DNA from: JABDGM01 sp963738665
GTDB taxonomy: Bacteria > Planctomycetota > Planctomycetia > Pirellulales > Lacipirellulaceae
NCBI GenBank assembly: GCA_963738665.1
Contig: CAVTXL010000010.1
Span: 62,001-126,000, forward strand
Direction: 5' to 3'
DNA length: 64,000 nucleotides
A model generated the notes under the pieces. That model worked only from the letters and a program-made list of their open reading frames with translations, was not told where the DNA came from and did no database searches. The position numbers were made by a program, and so were the translations under genes. The stretch's first letter is position 1. Every line of letters starts with the position of its first letter. This document shows positions 31,953-42,686 of this stretch, piece by piece.

Positions 31953-32151
31953 CGGTCGCGTAAGGGGTGTTCTTGTTGTGCGCCGGACTCCTGCCTCCGC
32001 ACCCTTTGTTGTCCGCCGGTCTCCTGAACAGCATGGAATCGTGACGGATCGCCGTCGCCACCTACGCAATAAAGCTTTCGGTCAGCCGTGTGGCGCGGTC
32101 AGGAGGCTGGCCACAACCCCCGACCAAACAAAGGCGGACCCTGAGTCCGCT

Positions 32152-35100
32152 TTACGCCTCCCACTGCTTCAGCCGCTCCACCAGCCGCAGCATGTCGTCG
32201 CGGCGCTTTTCGAAGATGCCGAACAGGATGAGGATCAAAACGCCGGTGACCAGGCCGGCGATCCAGTAGACCCACACGCGGCCCTCGGCGGCCTGCCAGA
32301 TCACGCTCATGATCGCGATGAGCAAAAACGCGGTGCCCAGGTAGAGAAAGCCGCGAACCCGCAGCAGGATGCCGGCGAACACGCCGGCGATCGAAAGCAG
32401 GGCCAGCACGGCCGGCAGCCACGGCGCCTGGGCCACGCCATTGATGAAGACATCGCCTGTCGACGAGGCGTAGATGACGATTGCCGAGCCGTAGCGGAGA
32501 GCGGCGAGCTGCTCGGCCGTGAGACGCGACCGGTTCAAGTAGCCGGCCGCCAGCATGCACAACGCGGGCGGAATCAGCCACAATTGCGGATGCCGGGCAA
32601 TGCCGAAGCCGTCCGCATGATAGAGTAAATACCACAGGCTGACGTTCGCGGCTACTGCGGCCAGAACGGCGAACAAGAACGACTTGCGAAGCACGCTCAG
32701 CGACGCGTAAAGCGCGCCGACCGCCAACAGCACCAGCGAATAATGGACCTGGCTGGACGTGATCCAACAGCCAAGCGCCGGCAAAAGCGGCAGGAGAGCG
32801 CCCGTGTTCGTGAGCGGCTCGGCGAGGATCGTCTGCCGACGGCGCTGGAAGAATTCGCTGAGGCCCACGCCGACAAACGCTATTGCCATGATCACCAGTG
32901 GCCAGAATTGCAGGAACCAGCCACTGAACAGCCAAGGCATCGTGACCCGAATGTGAACGAAGGCGAGCGCGGCAAGTACTTCGGCTGCATAGACGTACAC
33001 CGTGCGGCCGCGTTCGGAGAGGCCCAGCGGATCACGCCCTGGGACCAGCGCGGCGATCAGCGCAGCCGCGGCCAGCGCGACCAGCGCCACGACGACGGCG
33101 ATGCGGGCCGGCCAGACCATCGGCACGCCGCGTCCGTGGGCAAAGGCGACAACTTCGTGAGTTAGGATGACGACCAGCAAGCTGGTCGCCGCGGCAAGTA
33201 TGGGGGGAACCAGTCGCTGGGCGGCGCGGGTCCACTCGTTATCGCGGCGGAACAATTTCACGAGCCCCAGGCCGTACACGGCCGTCATCACGGCCAGCGC
33301 CGTTGCCGCGGCCACGGCGCGGTGGAGCCACACGGCGTCGAACTCCGGCGGCAGCCATGCACAGCCAAACGCGACGGCGAATAACGCTCCGAATATAAGT
33401 GACGTATATTGCAGCGGCGAGCGGACGGTGCCCTGTGCTAGAAAAGCGAGGGCGAGCGCCTCGGCCCCGACGGCGTAGGCGGCAATCATCCGCATGTGAT
33501 ACGTTGGCATGAGAATTTCAACCCAGGTTACGAGGTAGAGCACAGCAGCGGCTAAGACCAAGCCCGCCGAGACGAGCCAGGCATGGCTGCTGCCGACAAA
33601 CCAAGGCAAGGACGATTGAGACTGCGCACGCTGGGCCGCGACCGCAGTCGGCACCTGCCAACGCGCAAGTTGTTCTTGAATTCGCTGGCGACGGTTCCAC
33701 AAATAGGCCGTGATGAGGGAGTACGCGGCTAGCGAGTTGGCCAGCGCCCAGTGGAACATTGGTGCCGTGAAATTGAGGCCGTCAAGATAAACGCCGATCG
33801 CGACGAGTCCGACCGAGTACAGGCAGGCGACCGGCCAGCGGCTGTCCCCATCCCACAGGCAGGCAACGACAACCGCGAGCGCGGCCGTCCAGGCGGCCCA
33901 GTTGAGCAGGGCGCTCGTCTGAATGGGACTGCCGAGCAGGTCTGCGGCGAGGCCGAAGGCCGTCGTGCAGAAAAGTAAGATGACGGCGGCCCAGGCGGCA
34001 AAACGATGGAAGCCAACGGCCCGCCGGCCAGGGCCGAGTGTCACGGAGCTTGCAGAGCGCCAGTTGAGTGCTGCGCTAACGATCGCCATGGCGGCCGCGA
34101 CGAGGACGTTCAGCCAGACAAATTCCATGGGCACGGCGACGCCCATGGAGCCGGTGAGCCGGTAGCCCGAATCGATCCACCACACGCTGGCGGCGAGGTT
34201 TGCCAACAGCGCGGCCAGCCACATCGAACCCCGGTTATCTTCGTACCAGGCGATCCAGATGTTGCGCACGCTAGTGACGGAAATGGCCAGGACCGCGCCC
34301 CACGGCGAGTACAAGTTCGGTTGTAACGAGCGCAACGCGAGAGTGACGGCAGCCGCCTCGAACAGGCGCGTCCACACGCTGGCCCAGGCGATGGGCGCGA
34401 GGGCTGGGGCGGTGGTTTCCAGTGCCGCTGACGAGATTCGAGAATAGAGCGAACTGACTAGCCGCGGAGTGACGGGCAGCAACCACTGGGCCAGGCAGCA
34501 GCCGGCGAGCAGGCTGTAATATGCCAGCCAGTTGCCGCTGTCCCAGCGGGCCGCAGTAAGGGCGACCAGTGCGACGAGGCCGGCAATAAAGACTGCCAAG
34601 CGGTGCTGCGACAAGTCACGCACGCCGTACAGGCCCAGTGTGGCGGCCGCCGCCAAAGTCAGCGCCGCCCAGCCCCGCAGTCCATCGGCAGTTGCGGCCC
34701 AACCGACCACGCTTGGCCCGAAAGCGATCCGCACGACGGCTGGGAATAGAAATATTCCGCATAGCGCTGTCGCGAGGCCGGCTTGCGCGTAGAGCAAAAT
34801 TGGCCACTTGCGCGGCGTAGTCACAATCGTGTCCCGCGATGGTTCAGCCGGTTCGGCGGCGCGCTGTCGCCACTTAGCTGCGGCCAGCCAAGCAAGCGCC
34901 CACACACCGGCAACAATCGAGTTTGCTTGGGCGACGAGAATCCAAGCGGCCGGGTCAAGCGATCCGCCGCCCTTGACCAGTCGCCACAGCACGGTCAGCG
35001 TCGCCGCGATATTTGCCAACACGCCGGCGGCAAAAGCCAGCGGGCTCGAGCGGTCGAGAATTGCATGGCCGACCAGTCCAATCGCGACCAGAATCAGTGG

Positions 35101-38100
35101 TACGCCGTAAGAAACGTCGACGCCCACGCGGAGGAACCAACTCGCCGGATCGGGCCCGACGAGGGGATGCTGATCAAGCGTCGCCGCCAAAACGAATGCG
35201 CAAAATATCACCAGCGGTGCCACTGCCAGAAAGAGCAGCACGGTCTGCGACGATTGCGTCCCTACGGGTGACTCGATTCGCAATGGCAGGCGCGGCGGCC
35301 GCGGCGAATCGAGTCGCTCGCGGCACGGCGAGTGCCGCCGTCGCGCCAAGTGCCGCCCAGCCGAACAAGTAGGGCCACAAGTTCGTGGCGAGCAACGCCG
35401 AACTATCGCGGCCGACGGCGGCCGAAACAATATAGGCGCCCATCGCGACGTACAGAAACGCGACGAGCGCCACGAGCAAATCGCGGACTTCGCGGCGTGT
35501 AAGTGTCCAGCTATCGTCGGCCGTTTTCCGGCGCAGCCAAATCGCAGCCGAGGCGATGAGAAAGAATCCAGCCCCGAACCAGCGGAGCGCCGACGCCACG
35601 GCCACGTCCGATTCCCAATGCACAGCCACGAGCGGGCAAACACCAGCAAGGACGAGAACAATAGCACGGTACCGCAACCGGGCCTGCTTGTGTCGCCACA
35701 AGCCGATCGCCAACACGACAACGCCGGCCGCCGTCAACAGCCACGCCCCTTGGCCGGCTGCGTGCGCGTGCTCGACGTGGGCCAGCTCAAACGTTTCGAT
35801 CGGAGCGACAACGCGCACCGCGCGGGCATTGCCGCGGGCGGCCTCCAGCGGCATCAACTCTTGCGCCGCGCCCGGAATGGCGGCGTACCAGCCGATGACG
35901 ATTACCAGCGCGACGACGGCCGCTTCGCTGACGCGTTCCATCCAGGGAGGGCAGCGGGTGATTCGCGACGACAACCTCGGCGCCTCGCTGTCTTCAACTT
36001 CCTCCTGCACCGGCGTCGCACGAATCTGCCGGAAACTGGATGCCTCCCGCAGCGCCGCCGCCGCCAGGCAATAGCCCGCCAGGGCCAGGCCGAGCGTTTC
36101 GAGGAACCATGGGTCGAGCCACGAAAACGCGGCGGCGGCATACCAGGCGCGGCCTTGAAGTGCGGCTACGACGGCCCAGAAAATCGCCGTGACGGCCACG
36201 ACTTGCGACGCGGTAAACACCACTGGATTCAACAGCAGGACCGCCGCTGCCAGCCACACAATCGCCAACCACGCGCAATAGATGGCCGATGTGGACGCCG
36301 GCGCACTCTGCATCGCAACGGCCATGAGCGCGGCCGCGGCGGCCGACATGGGCACAACACTCCACCGCGTTGCCCGCAGCCAGTTCACTGCCCCGCAACG
36401 CATACGCTCCGAAACGGCCCACACCAACACGCTGAGCGTGGATGTGGTCAGCAGCGCCGCGATCCAAGGCCGCTCGATGTGTGCGGTCGCGGCAAATCGA
36501 AATACGAGGCCCTGAACAACGGCGAGTAGCGTGAGCGCCCAAGCCAGGCCAGTTAGCAGCCCGGAATCGAGCACCAACGCGGCAACGAGGGCGAGCACTC
36601 CATACGCGGCGAAGGTCCACGTTGCCCCGCCAGGGTCGCCCGCGCGGCCGAAGCCGAACCACACGAGCAGCGCCAGGCTAGCGACCAGCGTCACTCCGGC
36701 CGTGCCGACGAGCATGAGCGCGTCGTCGCGACGCTTGTAACGAACCAATAGACCGGCGCACGCGGCGAACACACCCACCAGCGGCGCCAATGCGTGGCCA
36801 CTGTCAATCGAGAGCACCGCACGCGTGACTATTTCCCGCTCGGCTTGCCGCCAACCGATGTGACCTTGATGCAATTGAAAGCCGACAAGCCAGGCGGCCG
36901 CCAGCGCCAGACCGGCCGGCACCAGGGCAGCCGGTATTTCGCATGCAAACGCCGTCGCCGTGAAAACTACGACCAGCATCATGGCCGCCGGCAGTAGCAT
37001 TGCCGGCTCGGGCCAGGCAAGCGCGGCAGCGGCGGCCATCATCGCCGCGCCCAAGACGCCGACGGCAATGCCGCCCGTTTGCGTGCCGCGGTGTAGCGAT
37101 TCGTGTCGGCGGCGCCAAAACAAGAGGCCCGTGAGCAAGGCCGGCACCCCATACATGACGACGACGGGCGACAGCCGATGGAGCGCCGCGGTGACCGGCG
37201 GCATCTTCGCCGCCAGCAAGGCCAACGGCAGAAACGCGGCAGCACTAACCGTGCCGAGCAGCGTGAACAATCGCTGGGCAAACAGTTGATCCAGCACAGC
37301 GGCCGAAGTTGACCGTGATTCGGCCGTTACGAGCTGATCGTCGGCCGCGGCAGAATTCTCATTCAAGCTCGCTTCGCCGCTCGACTTCGGAGCCGTCCAA
37401 TGCCGCCGCAGCGGCCACATCGTACATCCCACGTAACTGACGGCTGGAGCAGCCGCGAGCATGTATAGAACCGGCGCGGCCGCCGCTGGCCCCGCCCAGC
37501 GACGCACCAGCAGTTGCACCAGCGACGGCAACATCACGCCAATCGACAGCGCCCCGGCCGCCGCCGGTACAATGATCCGCGCCGAAACGTACGTCAGCAG
37601 CGAAAAGACGACAAGCGAAGCAGCCTCACCCGCGAGCGAAAGCAGATCGGTCAGCGGCGATTCTTGCGTAAACGCGGCGATTGCCAAAAAGTTCAGCGGC
37701 ACCAGCAGCGTCGCGATAGTCAAGATGCCGTGGCTCGTGGTGTGAATCTTCCACTTACGATCGGTGTACAGGCCGACGCCGAACAGCGCCGCCGTGACGC
37801 CATTCAGCAGCACGAATTTCAGAATCGGCTGTTGGGCGATTTGGGCCCAGAAGCTGATCACCAGGGCCACCGAACAGCCGACAATCAAGAGGCCGCCGAC
37901 CAGCTCGCCCCAGCGAATGTTCTTTTCTTCCATGAACGTGGCCATGAGACGCGACAGCGCTTCGCGGCGCGGACGTTCCGGCGGCGGGGCAGGGGGCGGC
38001 GGCTCCGCGGCGGCTGCGGCGCGGCTGGCCGCGTAACTGCGCACGCGTTCGGCGGGTGGCCGCGGCGCTGGGGGCGCTGCGGGCGCGGCAGCTTCCGTCG

Positions 38101-38620
38101 GCACGGTTGGCGCCGTCGCTTCCGTAATCGGCGTGAGAACGACGTCGTCGACCGCGGTTGCTTCGGCCGGCGGAATGATCGGCGCTGCCGCCGGCGGTTC
38201 GACTGACGGCGCTTGCAGGATGAGCGTCGCCGCCTGCAGCCGCTTCATTTCGGCCGCCAGTGCCGCGACCATGCGGTCGCGCGTTTCGGCGTCCAACACG
38301 CCCAGCCGCGCCAGTCGCTCGATTTGCGTGCGGACGTCGCCCAGCGCGACCGGCGAGTGGGACCGCAGGATTTCGTCGTCAGGCCACCCGCAAACTTCGC
38401 ACCGGTGGGAGTCGACGGCCAGCGCCGTCAAGCAGCGCGGGCAAGCGTCGCGGCCCGTTCTTCGCCGATGCATGGGCGGCGGCGCGGAACCGGCCGACAG
38501 CGCAGCAAACACCTTGGCCAACAGCAACCAGATACCGTGCCCGACGACCGTAACCACGGCCAAGACGATCAACAGCCAAAAGAGAACCCCGGCGCCCACG
38601 AGAACGGCCCTTCGCCACAA
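32152..38620 (-). CDS. Giant polytopic membrane protein with N-terminal zinc ribbon (DUF2157/DUF2339-like; frame break near 35290)
   Basis: About 2155 aa reconstructed. The likely start is TTG 38620; no in-frame ATG lies between it and an upstream stop, so the start is uncertain. Residues 1-45 form a membrane helix. A zinc ribbon follows (CPRCLTALAVDSHRCEVCG), then a helical segment (QIERLARLGVLDAETRDRM), a Pro/Ala-rich linker, and the DUF2157-like entry NIRWGELVGGLLIVGCSVA. Beyond this come dozens of hydrophobic helices to the end. Two overlapping frames join near 35270-35320 with one surplus base (PAIANR to IESPVGTQSSQ). It stands alone, flanked by repeats. Function unknown. Family members are large integral membrane proteins; the length here is far above the usual 300-900 residues. 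Confidence 0.7.
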
Positions 38621-38865
38621 GAGGTACCGATCGCCATCGCGATCTCATCATAATTATCCCCTGCGTGCGAAGCTATCACCTAGTGATCGTTGGCTACTAG
38701 TTATTCGCGGGCGCGGTGGCAATCTTGGAGCGGCTGAGCGATCTTTCGGCGCCAATCGGCCGAACCGCCGCCGGCGGCCACCTGGGCAGAGCCGGCAAGC
38801 GCATTTGGCAGACTCCTTGGAGCCCCAGCGGCCGCCGCTCCGCAAACAAAAACAATTGACGAAAA

Positions 38866-38997
38866 CTAGTGCTTTGTCAAAACTTGATTTTCGGATTAGC
38901 CGTAGGGCGCTAACTCACGGTTCGTTCAGTAAAAACCGGGGTAGCGCCCCGCGGCTGATTTGTCGAACCCGAATACTTCGCGTTGACAGAGCACTAG
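38866..38997 (+). repeat. 132-bp MITE-like element, copy 1
   Basis: Begins CTAGTGCTTTGTCAA and ends with the near-perfect reverse complement (TTGACAGAGCACTAG; 14 of 15 match). The inner parts are also self-complementary (GCCGTAGGGCGCTA against TAGCGCCCCGCGGC). An inverted copy of identical length lies at 39580-39711, with about six differences. No coding capacity. Confidence 0.85.
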
Positions 38998-39166
38998 CCA
39001 ACAATCGAAATGAATCCAACGAGTTTTGCACGGCACGATTTCAAAACAGTTCGGTAAACCAAGCGCCCCGCGGTTAAACCTCGGCAAAACGCGCCGACTC
39101 TTGCACGACCCTCACGGCACCAGCCAGCCTGCAAAATTCCCGCATCCCGCCCACCGCATCCCCAAT

Positions 39167-39195
39167 TTGTTTTCGGCCACCTCCCCCGCTATAAT
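39167..39195 (+). promoter_or_regulatory. Consensus-like sigma-70 promoter
   Basis: TTGTTT (39167-39172), exactly 17 bases, then a perfect TATAAT (39190-39195). No gene with a start codon follows; instead a hairpin terminator ends at 39302. This is one of the best promoter matches in the window. Confidence 0.6.
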
Positions 39196-39201
39196 ATCAC
39201 T

Positions 39202-39302
39202 AACAACTTATAGGTATCCCGCGGAGCGTTGCCCTTAACCAAGGCCGCGCATCTCGCGAGAGCCCGCCGGCAGACGCACAAGTCTGCCCGCGGGCTTTTT
39301 TT
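39202..39302 (+). ncRNA. Candidate small RNA between a strong promoter and an intrinsic terminator
   Basis: A transcript starting about 7 bases after the TATAAT would be roughly 100 nt and end in a strong terminator. There is no ATG and no open frame of note. A small internal hairpin (GCCCTT aacc AAGGC, near 39231-39245) precedes the terminator stem. It does not resemble 6S, SRP, tmRNA or RNase P RNA as far as I can tell. Its identity is unknown and the call rests on promoter plus terminator spacing alone. Confidence 0.45.
39261..39302 (+). terminator. Rho-independent terminator
   Basis: A 15-bp stem (AGCCCGCCGGCAGAC with GTCTGCCCGCGGGCT, one mismatch), a 6-base loop and a run of seven T (39296-39302). 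No protein gene ends just upstream on this strand, which is why I assign it to the candidate small RNA. Confidence 0.75.
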
Positions 39303-39367
39303 GTTACGCGTCGATCTTCTCTTCCGCATCGAAGATTCGCCGTGGCAAACACCTGGCACCCAACACC

Positions 39368-39471
39368 TAATGATGCCTGCGCTGCAAATGATCGATTTGT
39401 TTTCTGGCTGATCACTGAAAGCAGATGGCTGACAGCTTTGCCCGGGTTCAATGGCAGCGCAGCCTTCGTTA
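39368..39471 (+). repeat. About 104-bp dispersed repeat, copy 1
   Basis: Starts TAATGATGCCTGCGCTGC and ends with imperfectly complementary sequence (GCAGCGCAGCCTTCGTTA). A clearly related direct copy lies at 48902-49004. Terminal parts are imperfect inverted repeats; the centre carries GCTGA-type short motifs. MITE-like. Confidence 0.7.
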
Positions 39472-39507
39472 GAGCAACTTACCAAGTTGCGGAGCCGCCA
39501 TTGCACC

Positions 39508-39552
39508 AACCCGAAGCATAAGCGAGGGATTCGCTCGCTTACGCTTCGGGTT
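39508..39552. repeat. 19-bp hairpin repeat
   Basis: AACCCGAAGCATAAGCGAG, a 7-base loop, then CTCGCTTACGCTTCGGGTT: 18 of 19 positions pair. There is no T run, so this looks like a repeat rather than a terminator. Confidence 0.7.
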
Positions 39553-39579
39553 ACTGGATACGGATAAGGGTAATTTGCT

Positions 39580-39711
39580 CTAGTGCTCTGTCAACGCGAA
39601 GTATTCGGGTTAGACAAATCAGCCGCGGGGCGCTACCCCGGTTTTTACTGAACGAACCGTGGGCTAGCGCCCTACGGCTAATCCGAATATCAAGGTTTGA
39701 CAAAGCGCTAG
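39580..39711 (-). repeat. 132-bp MITE-like element, copy 2 (inverted)
   Basis: Reverse-complement copy of 38866-38997, also 132 bp and about 95 percent identical. Together the two copies bracket the candidate small RNA and two other repeats. A recombination or hairpin role is possible but unproven. Confidence 0.85.
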
Positions 39712-39746
39712 TACCCGACACCTGGCACCCAACACCTACTCCTCAC

Positions 39747-41095
39747 ATGCACAGCGAATCACTTTTGCCGTGGCCGCCACAACCATCCGACTCCGGCCCA
39801 GCACAATACGGCCCCGTCGAGCAAGAACTCCGCGACTCGATCGCCCGCATCCCGCCTGGCCCGGTTCCCCTCGACACCGTTGTGCCCAGCCCGGTCCGCT
39901 GGCTCTGGCCTGGCCGGATTCCGCTCGGCGGCATCACCCTGTTGGCCGGCGATCCAGGCATCGGCAAGAGCCTGCTGGCCCTCGACATCGCCGCCCGAAT
40001 CTCCCGCGCCACTCCCTGGCCCGATTCATGTGAGCCGTCCTCTGACCATACGTCCTTCGACACTCGTCAATCGTCATGTTCACCCTCATCTACCCTGCTT
40101 CTGACCGCCGAAGACGACCTCGCCGACACCGTTCGTCCACGCCTGGAAGCCGCCGGCGCCGATTGTTCGCGGATTGTGGCCCAGCCCATGTTAATGGCGA
40201 TGTCCGAGTACATTTCTGCGCAGCCGGCATCGCGCAGTCATTCGAGCTCCGCGGCGACGTGAACCGCCTCCGCTTCATGGTCCGCGGCATCCCCGCTTGC
40301 CGCCTGCTCGTCATCGACTCGATGAACATGTTTCTCAGCGACAACACAACACGCTCGAGAAACAAGTTGCCAGGCATCTTGCTGCGCCTGGCCGGCCTGG
40401 CGCGAGAAGCGAACCTTGCCGTCCTCGTCATCTCGCACTTTCGCAAGAAAGAGGGCCTGTCGCTCCATCGCACGCTCGGCAGCCTGGCCTTCGTTTCCAC
40501 GGCCCGCGTCGCCTGGGCCGTCACTCCTGACCCCGATGACTACAACCGCCGCCTGCTATTGCCAATCAAAAACAACCTCGCATCCGGCGCCTTCGGCCTG
40601 GCCTTCACCATCGAATCCAGCTCAAGCAACACGGCTCCCAAGATTCACTGGTTGCCCCCTACCGCCCAGGCACTAGCCGACGTAGACGCGCGTTGTTCGC
40701 TGCCGGTCGGCCGCCCGGACGACGAACGCCAGCAAGCCAAGTCATGGCTGAGGCAGCGACTGGCCAGCGGCCCCACCGCCATGAAAGAAGTCCAAGACGA
40801 AGCCGACGCCAACGGCTTCTCGCGCCGCACGCTCCGCCGAGCGTTTCGCGAGCTACATGGAAAAGCCACCAAAGATACGACAGCCAACGGCCCTTGGCTT
40901 TGGCAGTTACCCATCGAAGATGGCCAAAACTCAGTCGGGGGATTTTGGACACCTTCGACTGCGCCCGCAGAAAAGCTGAATTCCGGCATCCAGCATCTGG
41001 CATCCAGCCTTCACCATCTAGCATCCCCCATCCCACCCCAAACCAGTAAGATGTCACCCATCAATTCAATTGCAGTCCCGAGTACCTCCCCATGA
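39747..41095 (+). CDS. RepA/AAA_25-type ATPase (frame break near 40215)
   Basis: About 449 aa. After a short leader, IPLGGITLLAGDPGIGKSLLALDIAARI is a Walker A motif (GDPGIGKS); STLLLTAEDD and CRLLVIDSMNMFLSD (Walker B) follow, with LVISHFRKKEG as a sensor-like strand. One base appears missing between about 40195 and 40240, where the frame changes before FELRGDVNRLRF. The fold is the RecA-like ATPase of plasmid RepA and phage primase-helicase relatives. The C-terminus carries a helical domain (AKSWLRQRLASGPTAMKEV) as in other members, then a Ser/Pro-rich tail. Its stop overlaps the ruvA ATG (ATGA at 41092-41095). Possible role in replication or recombination; no mobile-element genes adjoin it apart from the repeats. 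Confidence 0.75.
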
Positions 41096-41724
41096 TCACC
41101 AAAATCACCGGCATCCCGATCGCCGTCGCCGGCGACACGCTCACCCTCGCCGTCGCCGCCTTCGAGTACGAAGTGCTGATCCCCGAGTTCGCCCGCCGCA
41201 ATTTGCAAGACCGCGTCGGCGATGCTCGACCCGTTTCGCTCCACACGATCGAATACCTCGAAGGCAACGCCATGCAGGGCCGGCTGATCCCGCGGCTGGT
41301 CGGGTTTTTGAACCCGGTCGAGCGCGAATTCTTTGAAATGTTCTGCGAGGTCGACGGCGTCGGGGTTAAAAAAGCATTGCGGGCGATGGTCCGCCCCGTC
41401 CAAGAAGTCGCCACGCTGATCGAAGAACAAGATGCCAAGGGCCTCGCCACGCTGCCGGGCATCGGCCCAGCCACGGCCGAGCGGGTGATCGCCAAGCTCC
41501 GCCGCAAGGTGCCCAAGTTCGCCCTGCTGGTGGCCCGCGACACGGCCCCGGCGGCCGATGTCGAGCGCGACATCCTGGCCGAGGCGTTCGACGTCCTTCG
41601 CGTGCTGGGCCACAGCGAAGCCGACGCCCGCCGCCTGCTCGACGGGGCCCTCGACAAGAAAAGCAAATATAAAGACGTCGACGCCCTGCTCCACGCGGTG
41701 TACGAAAAATCACACGGCGAGTGA
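41092..41724 (+). CDS. ruvA: Holliday junction branch-migration protein RuvA
   Basis: 210 aa, normal length, intact. The N-terminal OB-fold starts MITKITGIPIAVAGDTLTL. Two helix-hairpin-helix motifs follow (FCEVDGVGVKKALRAM and LATLPGIGPATAERVIAKL), with a flexible linker and a C-terminal RuvB-contacting domain (ILAEAFDVLRVLGHSEADARRLL). It binds four-way DNA junctions and recruits RuvB. RuvB is not the next gene: two hydrolases intervene. Its ATG overlaps the ATPase stop and its stop region overlaps a possible GTG start of the next frame, so translation is probably coupled. Confidence 0.93.
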   Translation: MITKITGIPIAVAGDTLTLAVAAFEYEVLIPEFARRNLQDRVGDARPVSLHTIEYLEGNAMQGRLIPRLVGFLNPVEREFFEMFCEVDGVGVKKALRAMVRPVQEVATLIEEQDAKGLATLPGIGPATAERVIAKLRRKVPKFALLVARDTAPAADVERDILAEAFDVLRVLGHSEADARRLLDGALDKKSKYKDVDALLHAVYEKSHGE

Positions 41725-42686
41725 GAGAAGGAAATGCAGATTACGGAATGCGGAGTGCGGATCAACAGACGTTTTCAATCCGCAATCCGCAATCCGAGAT
41801 ACGCAATTCAAACGATGCCGGAAGACCCACCAACATCCCGCTCCCGCCGTCTGGGCCGCTGCGCCTTCGCGCCGTGCGGGTGTTCCTCATCGCCTACGTC
41901 GCCGCTTGCCTGATCACGATGACCCGCGAGACGAGCCTGATCTACCCGGCCCACGCCGGCGCCCGCGGCAACTGGCAAGTAACCGATCCACCCCACGAGG
42001 ATGTCTGGTTCACCTCGGCCGACGGCACCCGGCTCAACGGCTGGTTCCTGCCGAACCCGCCGACTCGACGGGCGATCTTGCTCTGCCACGGCAATAATGA
42101 GAACGTAGCGATCGACGCCGAGCTGGCCGCCCTCCTCCGCGACCGCCTGCAGGCCTCGGTCTTCGTCTTCGATTACCGCGGCTATGGCCGCAGCGACGGC
42201 AGCCCTTATGAGGCCGGCTGCATCGCCGACGGCCAGGCCGCTCGCCAGTGGCTGATGCACCGCCTCGATCTGCTACCCAAGCAAATCACGCTGATCGGCC
42301 ATTCCCTGGGCGGCGGAGTGGCCACCGCCCTGGCCGCCGACGGCGGCGCCCGCGCGCTGGTTCTCGAAAATACGTTCTCGCGCATGGTCGACGTCGCGGC
42401 CGAGACGGTTTGGTGGCTGCCGGTCCACCTGATAATGCGCAATCGCTACGATTCGATCGCCCGCATCCGCCAATACGCGGGCCCCGTTTTTCAGCTCCAC
42501 GGCACAGCCGACACGCTGGTCCCCATCCGCTTCGGCCGCGAGCTGTTCGCTGCCGCCTCCACGTCCCACAAGGTCTTCGTCGAAAACCCCGGCTGCGGCC
42601 ACGACGACGGCCCGCCCCCCAACTACTACACCAGCCTGGCCGCTTTCCTCGACGAAGTCGACGCGGAGGCGAACAATAATCTCTAA
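41721..42686 (+). CDS. Membrane-anchored alpha/beta hydrolase (BEM46-like), paralogue 1
   Basis: Up to 321 aa from GTG 41721, but the first 45 or so residues are encoded by a dispersed ATCCGCA repeat, so the true start probably lies nearer the membrane helix (RVFLIAYVAACLITM, about residues 52-66). The hydrolase domain has LCHGNNENV, YRGYGRSDG, the nucleophile elbow GHSLGGG, an acid in HGTADTLVP and a catalytic His in GCGHDDGPP. Close relatives are annotated as BEM46-like lipases/esterases; the substrate is unknown. A second paralogue lies immediately downstream. It sits between ruvA and ruvB without obvious functional link. Confidence 0.83.
   Translation: MREGNADYGMRSADQQTFSIRNPQSEIRNSNDAGRPTNIPLPPSGPLRLRAVRVFLIAYVAACLITMTRETSLIYPAHAGARGNWQVTDPPHEDVWFTSADGTRLNGWFLPNPPTRRAILLCHGNNENVAIDAELAALLRDRLQASVFVFDYRGYGRSDGSPYEAGCIADGQAARQWLMHRLDLLPKQITLIGHSLGGGVATALAADGGARALVLENTFSRMVDVAAETVWWLPVHLIMRNRYDSIARIRQYAGPVFQLHGTADTLVPIRFGRELFAAASTSHKVFVENPGCGHDDGPPPNYYTSLAAFLDEVDAEANNNL
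41755..41805. repeat. Low-complexity ATCCGCA repeat
   Basis: Short near-tandem units (GAATGCGGAGTGCGGAT, then AATCCGCAATCCGCAATCC) in both orientations. When translated they give the NPQSEIRN pattern that appears in many unrelated proteins and signals a dispersed repeat, not a conserved domain. They occupy the possible 5' end of the hydrolase frame. Confidence 0.6.

Noticed and set aside
38660..39745. CRISPR array
   Set aside because: Repeats here are few, inverted or unrelated to one another, and lack regular spacers; no cas genes are present.
41721..41810. NPQSEIRN segment as a real N-terminal domain of the hydrolase
   Set aside because: It is the translation of a low-complexity ATCCGCA repeat and precedes the natural membrane-helix start.
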